Origin: an uncultured Clostridia bacterium
Lineage (GTDB): Bacteria > Bacillota > Clostridia > TANB77 > CAG-465
Reading direction: 5' to 3'
Length of the DNA stretch: 34,078 nt
NCBI GenBank assembly: GCA_944388575.1
Contig: CALXJF010000016.1
Coordinates: 1-34,078 of the forward strand
Translations under genes and position numbers: made by a program
Notes under the pieces: model-generated
Seen by the model: only the letters and a program-made list of their open reading frames with translations
Database searches by the model: none
Told to the model about the DNA's origin: nothing
Shown: positions 26,301-32,200 of the stretch, piece by piece
Position numbering within the stretch: the stretch's first letter is position 1
How the letters are laid out: the number at the start of each line of letters is the position of its first letter

Positions 26301-27235
26301 TGATTGTTTTTTCCATTTGACGCAACATCAGCTATAGATGTATCGCTTGATGACCACTCAACACTACCAGACTTTATTCCAGAAGTCACTGGAGATTCAT
26401 ATATTCTCATAGATTTTCCAGTATAGGTAACTATACGTTGCTCTTGTTGAAATTTTATAGAACAATTTGTCTTACTAGATGAGGTATTATTATTATTTGT
26501 TGTAGTATTTGAATTGTTATTGGTAGAATTGTTATTATTCTCTTTAGACGAATTACTTGATTTTTCGTCCGATACTACTTCAAAATTAACACTTGCATAA
26601 GTATTTGTATCTTTTATATGTGCAAATAATACACCTGTTCCTTCCTTTTTAGCTATTACACTCTTATCTATATCATTTATTTCAAGTAATCCTTGATTAC
26701 CTTCTTCGTAAAATTCAACATCATCTAATGTGTATCCTGATGGTAAATTCATTTTAAATTTTGTCTCTTCCCCTACTACAAAAGCATCTTTCCCAACATA
26801 TTGTTTTACCACTTTATTAACTACTGGGAAACTAAAATCTCTTTCAACCACTTGAAACGAAGTAGTTGCCTCATACTCTTTACCATCTACTGTAATAGTA
26901 GCTACTAGTGTACCTCTTCCAAGCTTGATACCTGTTACTGATTGCACTCCATCACTACCTGTTTTTACTTCTAATAAATCAGCATTATTTTTTTCAGAAA
27001 ATTTAACATCCTTTTTAGAAACTCCATCTGGTAAAATCATATTAAATCCAAAATTTTCTTCTAAAGGAAATTCATATGTTTTTACTTTTCCATTTTCCTT
27101 AGCAAAAGAAAAATCTTCTCTTGTATCTGCAGCATATACATTATTAAAAGTAGTATATGCAATTGAAACCACGCCTAATATACAAGATAGAATCATTACT
27201 CCTACTATTATACTTATTCCTAGTTTTTTCTTCAT
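23381..27235 (-). CDS. Large secreted Ig-like (Big_2-type) repeat protein
   Basis: This 1284-aa exported protein has a signal peptide at about residues 1-35 (cleavage near VYAA). Repeated beta-sandwich modules follow. An early module type occurs about three times (near 40-130, 133-222 and 455-545) with FxFP, AFVVGE and a Pro-Gly turn. Big_2-type Ig domains carry the consensus of Gly-x-Leu/Val-Thr-Ala-x-Ile at strand ends. A Ser/Asn/Thr linker spans about 223-256. The last 320 residues hold three copies of a different module with FxKxxYxL and ILxSG-type motifs. There is no LPXTG, SLH or other anchoring motif at the C-terminus. It ends a three-gene operon with two signal-anchored proteins, so it is probably a cell-surface protein that may associate with them. 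The ATG follows AGGTGA. Confidence 0.85.
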   Translation of the reverse strand: MKKKLGISIIVGVMILSCILGVVSIAYTTFNNVYAADTREDFSFAKENGKVKTYEFPLEENFGFNMILPDGVSKKDVKFSEKNNADLLEVKTGSDGVQSVTGIKLGRGTLVATITVDGKEYEATTSFQVVERDFSFPVVNKVVKQYVGKDAFVVGEETKFKMNLPSGYTLDDVEFYEEGNQGLLEINDIDKSVIAKKEGTGVLFAHIKDTNTYASVNFEVVSDEKSSNSSKENNNNSTNNNSNTTTNNNNTSSSKTNCSIKFQQEQRIVTYTGKSMRIYESPVTSGIKSGSVEWSSSDTSIADVASNGKNNQAEVVIKKAGKVTITASYPTGGVSATKEIIIHSDDLEVIDSSKNDEITDTTVTLNVGDTLNISMREEGQDIDNGSVKYTSTNGKVCSIDENGNIKALAKGTTTIKGMLAENNKSNGQIRIQVSGDQEEAMQKGTFSFPIDPETNKIKEYKGKYAFVVGESYTFDMVKPEGAEDYPVDFSCSKKDIMEVNEDGSIRFVGTGSGTLTAKIKIGNKTKTAKTKFEVVATMAEKEQAGGTEVQYINISFDQESMVIEEGNSFTLKPTIDTNIPKKDYELVWSASQEGYVEINKNGRVTPLKPGKVDVTVSVKDREDATATITLDIQEDVTLVASLKFISDIPKKSNTYLLTTNEPYTMEFSVLPTDASLSDYTIEVEDTENFIVDGKNVIALTPGVKTKLTARALDSGGKSTTINIESVISDSELASLQSILENNEITVKIGETLRFRNVENVSKRATVTRSGSSFILDYDEDLVTITGKKLGDGKITVKFNDQKVEIPVKVVQDTQEEEITNPVKEIVFPVDPNTAQTVDYVNDSPLQVGTYYNVGVSVLPESVTNKDVVFSVSDTDAYTVTSEGSIVANEPNKTATLTVTSVSNPEVSSSIRIASTDAEIASISFAKDRYELNTEHDWGFNLIINLTSGRSFNPVTEPDIVNNTEYQRLLRQIVITSSNESLVKIINNGASVVKGVNGSGTLTAYVANNPSIRCSVGFDSIGIDEDEQIREVKFAKSTYNISTSDGGVQFYPIIKLTSGKTLDPSKDWDQPNGVATTQEYKNYLSQLKLVNVSGVKSGTYATEQLVVIVNSNNQLAIEARYAGECELGIALKSDNKVIAKTKLVITDETVSSGSGVTGVVEEIDHATTTTNRNLNITNVQFDKNSYKLTGNFSYGFQPIIRLSDGTELSQNSEDQDTYKYYIGLTDFYLVNDSSTSTIDFGVVQILNDEAPKALVPLKNGKVILAVGSKSTGMTYDTVPVTVELQ

Positions 27236-27236
27236 A

Positions 27237-27791
27237 TTATTTCACCTCTTGCAATGTCATAGTATAATTAATATCATCAATAACAATATCCTTTACATTT
27301 GTAATATCACCAGTTATATCCACTGTAACGTCAATTACTCCTGTACTTGGTAATACAACTTCATCAAAATCTATTATTGATACTATGTTTCCTGAATTAT
27401 CTTTTAATTGGAATTGAAATTTACTACTTTCAATAATCATATTATTATTATTAGATATCTTAAATGAAATTACACTAGTTTTAGAATTCATGCTATAAAC
27501 ATTAAAATCCGTAAAATCTAAATTCATCCATTTTTTATCTTTTTTTACATCTTCACTAATATTAGTTTTCTTTCCAAACTCATCCTTAGAAACATTCTCA
27601 TTTCCAGATATATCAGGAAGCGTCGCACTTACATATAATGTTTTATTATATAAATCTTCCCCTGTAGTTTGAATATTATTTCTAGTAACTAAAACTGTAA
27701 CAAAATATATTCCACCTATTAATAATATTAATGCTATAATAACGATAATAACTATTAAAATAATTTTATTCTTTTTATCCATATTCATCAT
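27237..27791 (-). CDS. Signal-anchored extracellular protein, FxLYD-like (copy 2)
   Basis: The protein has 184 aa with an N-terminal membrane anchor (about 7-33, IILIVIIVIIALILLIGGIY) and an extracellular beta-rich domain of about 110 aa. Segments such as VISFKISNNNN, FQLKDNSGNI and VDITGDITNVKDI match the neighbouring 166-aa protein, so the two are paralogues. The pattern of a conserved strand, an Asn-containing turn and a final Gly-Asp-Ile strand is like the FxLYD/DUF3426 type of domain. The start may be either Met1 or Met2. It lies 1 base before the ATG of the large Ig-like gene. Confidence 0.75.
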   Translation of the reverse strand: MMNMDKKNKIILIVIIVIIALILLIGGIYFVTVLVTRNNIQTTGEDLYNKTLYVSATLPDISGNENVSKDEFGKKTNISEDVKKDKKWMNLDFTDFNVYSMNSKTSVISFKISNNNNMIIESSKFQFQLKDNSGNIVSIIDFDEVVLPSTGVIDVTVDITGDITNVKDIVIDDINYTMTLQEVK

Positions 27792-27802
27792 AACAATCCT
27801 CT

Positions 27803-28303
27803 CTATATTTGTTTGTACACAATCTTACTTATTTGTATATCTGTCAGATTTGCTATATCTCCTTTTATTTGCAAAGATACTTGTTTTCTACTAAGTCCTT
27901 CTATTGTCTCTGCATTATCTGTTATTCTACCTATAATATTACTATACTGATCTAAAATCTTTAATTCATATTCTCCTAATTTTTTATCTTCTGAATTAGG
28001 ATTATATATTTCAAAAGTTAATGTACTTATTCCATCGTTAGTTGAAACATCAAAGCTATCAAAAATAAATCCATCAACACTTTTTTGAGATAAAATTCCT
28101 TTACTCGAATTTATTCTATTACCATCACTATCAATTACTACGTTTTCTTCACCCGAAATAGAAGCAATCTTATCCATACTTAAGCTTGTACTACCAGAAT
28201 CCTTTGAAACTGTAGTAACAATAATCATAACAATAGCAAATAATACTAAAACAACTCCAAGAGTTATAAGTATTGTAAACATGCTAGGTCTTTTTAATTC
28301 CAT
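27803..28303 (-). CDS. Signal-anchored extracellular protein, FxLYD-like (copy 1)
   Basis: The 166-aa protein has one N-terminal membrane segment (about 8-31) and an extracellular domain containing STLTFEIYNPNSEDKKLGEY, IGRITDNAETI and LQIKGDIANLTDI. This aligns with the downstream 184-aa paralogue, especially at the GDI(A/T)N(L/V)xDI end. It is the first gene of the three-gene envelope operon. The ATG follows AGGAGG. Function is unknown; the pairing with a giant Ig-like protein suggests an export or surface assembly accessory. Confidence 0.75.
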   Translation of the reverse strand: MELKRPSMFTILITLGVVLVLFAIVMIIVTTVSKDSGSTSLSMDKIASISGEENVVIDSDGNRINSSKGILSQKSVDGFIFDSFDVSTNDGISTLTFEIYNPNSEDKKLGEYELKILDQYSNIIGRITDNAETIEGLSRKQVSLQIKGDIANLTDIQISKIVYKQI

Positions 28304-28394
28304 ATTGTTCCTCCTATATACACCAATATTTTAATCAAATTATATCATATTATCTTATTTTTTTATATATACTATCTTTATTTTATTATTTTTT

Positions 28395-28426
28395 AACATT
28401 CTTGAAATGTTAATGTAACATTCTTG
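28395..28426. promoter_or_regulatory. Operator-like direct repeats ahead of the envelope operon
   Basis: The decamer AACATTCTTG occurs at 28395-28404 and 28417-28426, spaced 22 bp start to start, two helical turns. The first copy also forms an interrupted dyad with AATGTT (28406-28411). The position, 92-123 bases upstream of the operon start, suits a site for a dimeric response regulator. Confidence 0.4.
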
Positions 28427-28456
28427 TAATACGTATGAACATATCAACAAAAATTT

Positions 28457-28603
28457 ATGCTAGTTAGAAAAAATAAAGAAAATCAGAAACTTACTCAAGA
28501 TTTTGAAAATTGGAAAAAACAGGCTAAAGAAAAAATTAATGATATGAAAAAAGGCAAACTTACTGAAAATGAAGTTTATGAATGGATTTTGAAAAATAAA
28601 TAA
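28457..28603 (+). CDS. Small charged ORF, possibly a gene remnant
   Basis: The 48-aa ORF is MLVRKNKENQKLTQ followed by FENWKKQAKEKINDMKKGKL and ENEVYEWILKNK. The helical Trp/Lys pattern resembles the C-terminal tails of proteins on clostridial mobile elements, and the lack of a good ribosome site suggests it is a truncated relic. It is closed by a clear terminator, so it was once part of a real transcript. Confidence 0.4.
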   Translation: MLVRKNKENQKLTQDFENWKKQAKEKINDMKKGKLTENEVYEWILKNK

Positions 28604-28608
28604 TCATT

Positions 28609-28643
28609 AAAGGATTTTGAAAATAAATATCTCAAAATCCTTT
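28609..28643 (+). terminator. Terminator after the small charged ORF
   Basis: A 12-bp perfect stem (28609-28620 with 28632-28643) with an 11-base loop and a T tract follows the stop at 28603 by 5 bases. It also separates the plus-strand ORF from the minus-strand radical SAM cluster. Confidence 0.8.
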
Positions 28644-28657
28644 TTATAATATACATT

Positions 28658-29011
28658 TTAGGCTAATTCGTATATAATTTTATTAATTACAAAGTATAAT
28701 ATTGCAGTTATAGCAATAATTCCTATTGTTACTAATATTTTCTTCTTTTTACTACTTTTACTCTTCTTAAAATAAATTATCAGTCCTATCAATAATGCTA
28801 TAGGAATTATAAAAGTTCTTGCTATTCTCCAAATTATAGTTACTGTACTTGGTCTAGCAACACCATATAATGAAACTGGTGGCGGTCCATATAAATCTTG
28901 TATATCTAATGCACTTGGATTTATAGCTGCGAAAATTTTATTTGGAAAAGATATAATTGCTAAAACTATTGCAACTATCACTTTTTTTACTTTTGAAATA
29001 AACTTTTTCAT
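28658..29011 (-). CDS. Exported two-helix membrane protein with YG-P motifs (candidate rSAM substrate C)
   Basis: The 117-aa protein has a basic start and hydrophobic signal segment ending at NKIFA (about residues 1-28), then DLYGPPPVSLYGVARPS, a membrane helix (about 62-81), a basic cytoplasmic loop KKSKSSKKKKI and a second helix (about 94-113). It is clearly a paralogue of the next upstream gene: the two share FIIPIALLIG(L/I)IIY(F/L)KKSKSSKK(K/R)KI. Here the YG motif occurs twice. It is co-directional with the radical SAM/SPASM gene, last in the cluster. TrbC/VirB2-type pilins share the signal plus two-helix layout, but no secretion genes are nearby. I infer that it is a target of the radical SAM enzyme. 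Confidence 0.75.
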   Translation of the reverse strand: MKKFISKVKKVIVAIVLAIISFPNKIFAAINPSALDIQDLYGPPPVSLYGVARPSTVTIIWRIARTFIIPIALLIGLIIYFKKSKSSKKKKILVTIGIIAITAILYFVINKIIYELA

Positions 29012-29021
29012 ATGTTCTTCC

Positions 29022-29354
29022 TTATATTACATTATTTATTATATAATTAATTACAAAATATAAAATTGCAAAAATACCTATTGTAATTAATACTGTAATA
29101 ATTTTTCTTTTCTTACTACTTTTGCTTTTTTTCAAATATATTATTATCCCTATTAATAAGGCTATTGGTATAATAAATATTCTACAAACATTCCATACAC
29201 TATTAATGAAATTATTTTTTACTGGTTCTGGATCAGGTATTCCATACATAGGGGTTATAGCCATATAATCTACTGCAAATACTTTTGTTGGTATTGTTAA
29301 TAAAAATGCACCTAGTCCTATTAAACCTTTTTTTATTCTTTCAACTAATTTCAT
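29022..29354 (-). CDS. Exported two-helix membrane protein with YG-P motif (candidate rSAM substrate B)
   Basis: The 110-aa protein has a signal segment with cleavage near TKVFA (about residue 27), then VDYMAITPMYGIPDPEPVKN, a first membrane helix (about 58-78), the basic loop KKSKSSKKRKI and a second helix (about 88-107). Sequence and layout match the 117-aa neighbour 10 bases downstream and, more distantly, the 103-aa protein upstream of the radical SAM gene. The Tyr-Gly-Ile-Pro-Asp-Pro segment lies 10 residues after the predicted cleavage site. It has a good AGGAGG site and begins 9 bases after the radical SAM stop. Confidence 0.78.
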   Translation of the reverse strand: MKLVERIKKGLIGLGAFLLTIPTKVFAVDYMAITPMYGIPDPEPVKNNFINSVWNVCRIFIIPIALLIGIIIYLKKSKSSKKRKIITVLITIGIFAILYFVINYIINNVI

Positions 29355-29363
29355 AAATACCTC

Positions 29364-30452
29364 CTACATCTCATTAATCATATTATAAGTACACTTATTT
29401 TGCTCATTATCAATAAAATTCCAAGTGTGAAAAGCTCCACCTAAACAATATTCCCATTGTTCACATTTGCCACATTCTTCACATTTTGTTCTGTCTTTAT
29501 TTCTAAACTCTTTATACTTGTTATCCCATACATCTTTAAAATTATCTGTTCTGATATTTCCTTGTATGAATCTTTTTATTCTAGGTACGTTAGGGCAAAC
29601 AAATAAATCACCATTATATAAAATACTTGCAACATTTATTCCAGTTCTACAATAAAAATAATGTTTTCTAACTTCCTTCTCATAATCTAATCCTAAAAAT
29701 CCAGGGCAACCATATGTAAGTTCTAGTCTTTTATCATTTTTCTTTGATTTAATAAAATCAAGTAATTGTCTTATTTCTTTTCCATTAAGCAATAAATCAT
29801 TATTTTCATTCGCTCTACCTATTGGATCCATTGAAACCAATCTCCACGAGTCCAACCCTAAATCTAACATTACATTGTATAGTTCATCTAATTGATTTAT
29901 ATTTTCTTTATGAAATACTGTAGTAACTTGAAGATGTTTTACAAAATCTGCCTCTTTTAATTTCTTTATATTATTAGTTATTATCTTATATGAACCAGGA
30001 ACTCCTCTAAATGTATTGTGCGTTTTCTCTAATCCATCAATACTTATAGAAATTGTTTCCATATTAGCCTTTCTTAATTTCTGGATATTTTCATCATTTA
30101 ATAAAATACCATTTGTAGTCATTCCCCAATGAAAACCTAGCTCATTTGTTGCATATTCCATTACTTCGCACAAATCTTGTCTAACCAAAGGTTCTCCACC
30201 TGTAACATTTATTAATATTTTACTTGCATCCATATCATTTGCTATTTGTTTAAAAGCTGATTTAATTTCCTCTGTTGTCAATTCTCCATCATATTTTTTC
30301 TTTTCAGCACTACTTCCACAATGCTTACATTTAGCATTACAAGTTAAAGTACATTCCCAGAATAAATCAATTAATGTATGTTTTTCTCTTTCTTGTTCTT
30401 TATAATTTTTCATTAAAGTTAATTCGCCTAATTTATATATCTTTTTTAACAT
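29364..30452 (-). CDS. Radical SAM/SPASM protein-modifying enzyme
   Basis: This 362-aa radical SAM enzyme has the 4Fe-4S motif Cys38-x3-Cys42-x2-Cys45 in WECTLTCNAKCKHCGSS, the SAM-binding GGEPLVRQDL, and SISIDGLEKTHNTFRG. The C-terminal SPASM domain has Cys residues in YGCPGF, YFYCRTG, FVCPN and the cluster CEECGKCEQWEYCLGG. SPASM enzymes commonly modify ribosomal peptides or proteins (thioether or C-C crosslinks). The fold and opening WECTLTCNAKCKHCGSS resemble the rSAM/lipoprotein system enzymes (TIGR04133, from memory). It sits between three small exported paralogues, one upstream and two downstream, all on one strand. The ATG at 30452 follows AAGGTGG. No sense CGG is present. Confidence 0.88.
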   Translation of the reverse strand: MLKKIYKLGELTLMKNYKEQEREKHTLIDLFWECTLTCNAKCKHCGSSAEKKKYDGELTTEEIKSAFKQIANDMDASKILINVTGGEPLVRQDLCEVMEYATNELGFHWGMTTNGILLNDENIQKLRKANMETISISIDGLEKTHNTFRGVPGSYKIITNNIKKLKEADFVKHLQVTTVFHKENINQLDELYNVMLDLGLDSWRLVSMDPIGRANENNDLLLNGKEIRQLLDFIKSKKNDKRLELTYGCPGFLGLDYEKEVRKHYFYCRTGINVASILYNGDLFVCPNVPRIKRFIQGNIRTDNFKDVWDNKYKEFRNKDRTKCEECGKCEQWEYCLGGAFHTWNFIDNEQNKCTYNMINEM

Positions 30453-30467
30453 TATTATTCCACCTTA

Positions 30468-30778
30468 TTAAAAAACATTTTTTATTAATATTCTAATTAG
30501 TATATAAGCTAAAACAACTCCTATACTTATAATTGTTTTTTTCAAAATACTGCCTGTGCTTTTTATTAAAAATACTATTAATCCAATTAGCATTATTACT
30601 GGTACTATTATTGTTAAAGCAATATTCTGTGAAGTCGAAGTTTCTCTAACAGGTTCAAAAACCCCATAATCACATACTGTTTCCATTTGTACATTTACTG
30701 CATATGCTTTTACAACTAATGCTTTTAAAGCTATAAAACCAGCCGTTAAAACTTTTCCTATTTTTTTAATATTTTCAT
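30468..30778 (-). CDS. Exported two-helix membrane protein, start in another frame across an A7 run (candidate rSAM substrate A)
   Basis: The reading from ATG 30686 gives only 72 aa (METVCDYGVFEPVRETST, then two membrane helices), but the same frame continues upstream as KKIGKVLTAGFIALKALVVK and AYAVNVQ, a clear signal peptide. The apparent start, ATG AAA ATA TTA AAA AAA at 30778, is one base out of frame and meets TAG. The A7 run there is a classical -1 slippery heptamer A-AAA-AAA directly before the stop, so shifting or transcript slippage would produce a 103-aa protein like its two paralogues. Alternatively one A has been lost. The motif Asp-Tyr-Gly-Val-Phe-Glu-Pro follows the predicted cleavage site. 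This lies just upstream of the radical SAM gene. Confidence 0.65.
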
Positions 30779-30799
30779 AGATAAAATTAACTCCCTCTA

Positions 30800-30904
30800 T
30801 TATTTAGACGATTTATGATGTCGTTTTTGTTGGTTTTTTACCAAAATAATTCCAAAAATTATTGTTAATATTAGAAATATAGCAGAAACACTAAGCAAGC
30901 TCAT
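30800..30904 (-). CDS. 34-aa single-helix membrane peptide
   Basis: The ORF is MSLLSVSAIFLILTIIFGI followed by ILVKNQQKRHHKSSK: one membrane helix and a short basic tail. It starts 12 bases after the stop of the sigma-factor gene and ends 22 bases before the next gene. It is probably translated with the sigma factor. Function is unknown; an anti-sigma or chaperone role is possible but not shown. Confidence 0.5.
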   Translation of the reverse strand: MSLLSVSAIFLILTIIFGIILVKNQQKRHHKSSK

Positions 30905-30915
30905 TTCAATCTTAT

Positions 30916-31626
30916 TTATTGAATTGTTGCAGTTGTACTTTCAGTAGCAAATCCATCTATTGAAGATGGTGCTATAGAATCAATTGTTTGATGCCCATTT
31001 TGCTTTGTATTATTCGTTATATCTGTTTTTGATGATTTTTCTTCAATTTTAGTTTTACTTTTTATATATAATAATGAAGTTATAATAAACATAGATAAGT
31101 TACTTAATAATATTTTTAATGTATGTACGGATTTATAATATTTCCATTGTACTGTTGCTGTTGGCATACCTAATATAAGTCCAATTTCTTTAAAAGTAAA
31201 ATTTGTAAGAACTTTTAATGAAACAATTTCCTTCTCTTTTTTTTCTAAACCATCTATCATTTTATTATAAGTATTTCTATCAATTATTTCGTTTATTTTA
31301 TTGTCCTTGTCAGGAATATCATATATTGTATCTATGTCAATATCGTTATGTTGTTTTCTTAAATAATCTATCGTTTGATTTTTGGTTATAGTATATAGCC
31401 AACTTAATTCATTATTATTTGGTATATTTTCAATAGGACTTTGTAAAATTTTTAGAAAAATCATTTGAGATATTTCTTCAGCTATATTTTTATCTTTTAC
31501 TATAATAAATGAAATGTTTATAACTAACTTTTGATATTTGACATATAGTTCTTCTATCGCTGTTTTTTCTCCACTCTTTATCTTTTGGAATATATTATGA
31601 ATTTCAACTTTATTTAAATCTTTCAT
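30916..31626 (-). CDS. ECF-like sigma factor with C-terminal membrane helix
   Basis: The 236-aa protein has sigma region 2 (about 20-90: EELYVKYQKLVINISFIIV, then KNIAEEISQMIFLKIL and WLYTITKNQTIDYLRK) and region 4 (about 125-175: KEKEIVSLKVLTNFTFKEIG, then TVQWKYYKSVHTLK), as in extracytoplasmic-function sigma factors. Unusually, it continues through a short hydrophobic segment (LSMFIITSLLYI, about 183-194) into a 40-residue Ser/Thr-rich tail, which would sit outside the cell. A tethered sigma factor would need release or would act at the membrane. It is the first clear gene of the radical SAM cluster on this strand and probably directs it. Confidence 0.85.
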   Translation of the reverse strand: MKDLNKVEIHNIFQKIKSGEKTAIEELYVKYQKLVINISFIIVKDKNIAEEISQMIFLKILQSPIENIPNNNELSWLYTITKNQTIDYLRKQHNDIDIDTIYDIPDKDNKINEIIDRNTYNKMIDGLEKKEKEIVSLKVLTNFTFKEIGLILGMPTATVQWKYYKSVHTLKILLSNLSMFIITSLLYIKSKTKIEEKSSKTDITNNTKQNGHQTIDSIAPSSIDGFATESTTATIQ

Positions 31627-31682
31627 ATCATTACTATTAATTATTCTCCATTTCTCATTTTTCGATTTTAATATACCATATT

Positions 31683-31871
31683 TTATATTTTTTTACAACA
31701 TACTTTTGGTATCAAATTTGACTTTTTTCTTTTTGAGTACAAACTTTTTATATATTCTGCTAATATACCTACACAAATCATACATATCCCAAATGCTATA
31801 AGCATTATAATTTGGGCATTTCTTTCCTTTTCTGGCAATCCCATTAAGTAAAAAAAATAATCACTCCACAT
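31683..31871 (-). CDS. Small single-pass membrane protein
   Basis: The 62-aa protein has an amphipathic N-terminus (MWSDYFFYLMGLPEKERN), one membrane helix (about 21-40, IIMLIAFGICMICVGILAEY) and a basic tail ending in PKVCCKKI. It lies 56 bases upstream of the sigma-factor gene on the same strand. It might be the cognate membrane regulator, but no anti-sigma motif is seen. The ribosome site (AGAAGTGAT) is moderate. Confidence 0.55.
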   Translation of the reverse strand: MWSDYFFYLMGLPEKERNAQIIMLIAFGICMICVGILAEYIKSLYSKRKKSNLIPKVCCKKI

Positions 31872-31892
31872 CTATATCACTTCTTGTTATTT

Positions 31893-31913
31893 TATAACTG
31901 TTTTTCAGTTATA
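31893..31913. promoter_or_regulatory. Small palindrome between divergent genes
   Basis: TATAACTG (31893-31900) and CAGTTATA (31906-31913) form an 8-bp inverted repeat with a 5-base T loop, in the 109-base gap between the small membrane gene and the ribbon-helix-helix gene. It may be an operator for the latter. Confidence 0.4.
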
Positions 31914-31980
31914 TTTTATATACCATATTTTAAGTATAATTTCAATAGATATAAAAATAATATGAAAATAGGTTATATTT

Positions 31981-32169
31981 ATGGAAAAGTTTGTGATGAA
32001 AAAATCTACAGAAGCAAATATTTATAAGAGTATTAGATTTCCAGTTGAAATAAATTCTCAAATTATTGATATTGTAGAAAAAGCTAACAAAGGGCTAGAT
32101 AAAAAAGAATATTCTTTCAATGGCTTTGTTGTTTCAGCTTGTGAATTTGCTTTAAAACATATGAAATAA
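31981..32169 (+). CDS. Ribbon-helix-helix-like DNA-binding protein (YlcI/YnfO- or CopG-like)
   Basis: The 62-aa protein contains IYKSIRFPVEINSQIIDIVE, a beta strand then helix, and YSFNGFVVSACEFALKHMK, a second helix with the N-x-F-V-x-x-A-x-x-x-A pattern of Arc/CopG-like relatives. Such proteins autoregulate mobilization and toxin-antitoxin genes. It faces the MobV gene (convergent, 27 bases apart) and is likely part of the same mobile element. Met1 or Met6 could be the start. Confidence 0.65.
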   Translation: MEKFVMKKSTEANIYKSIRFPVEINSQIIDIVEKANKGLDKKEYSFNGFVVSACEFALKHMK

Positions 32170-32200
32170 TAAGGAGCAAACCCATAAGTTTGTTCCTTAT
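32169..32200. terminator. Bidirectional terminator between the RHH gene and mobV
   Basis: A 13-bp stem with one G-U pair (32169-32181 with 32188-32200) and a 6-base loop lies between convergent genes, starting at the stop of the ribbon-helix-helix gene and ending inside the last codons of the relaxase gene. Confidence 0.65.

Noticed and set aside
28658-29354. TrbC/VirB2-type conjugative pilins
   Set aside because: The signal plus two-helix layout fits, but no type IV secretion genes are nearby, and the conserved YG-P element with the adjacent SPASM enzyme fits a modification substrate better.
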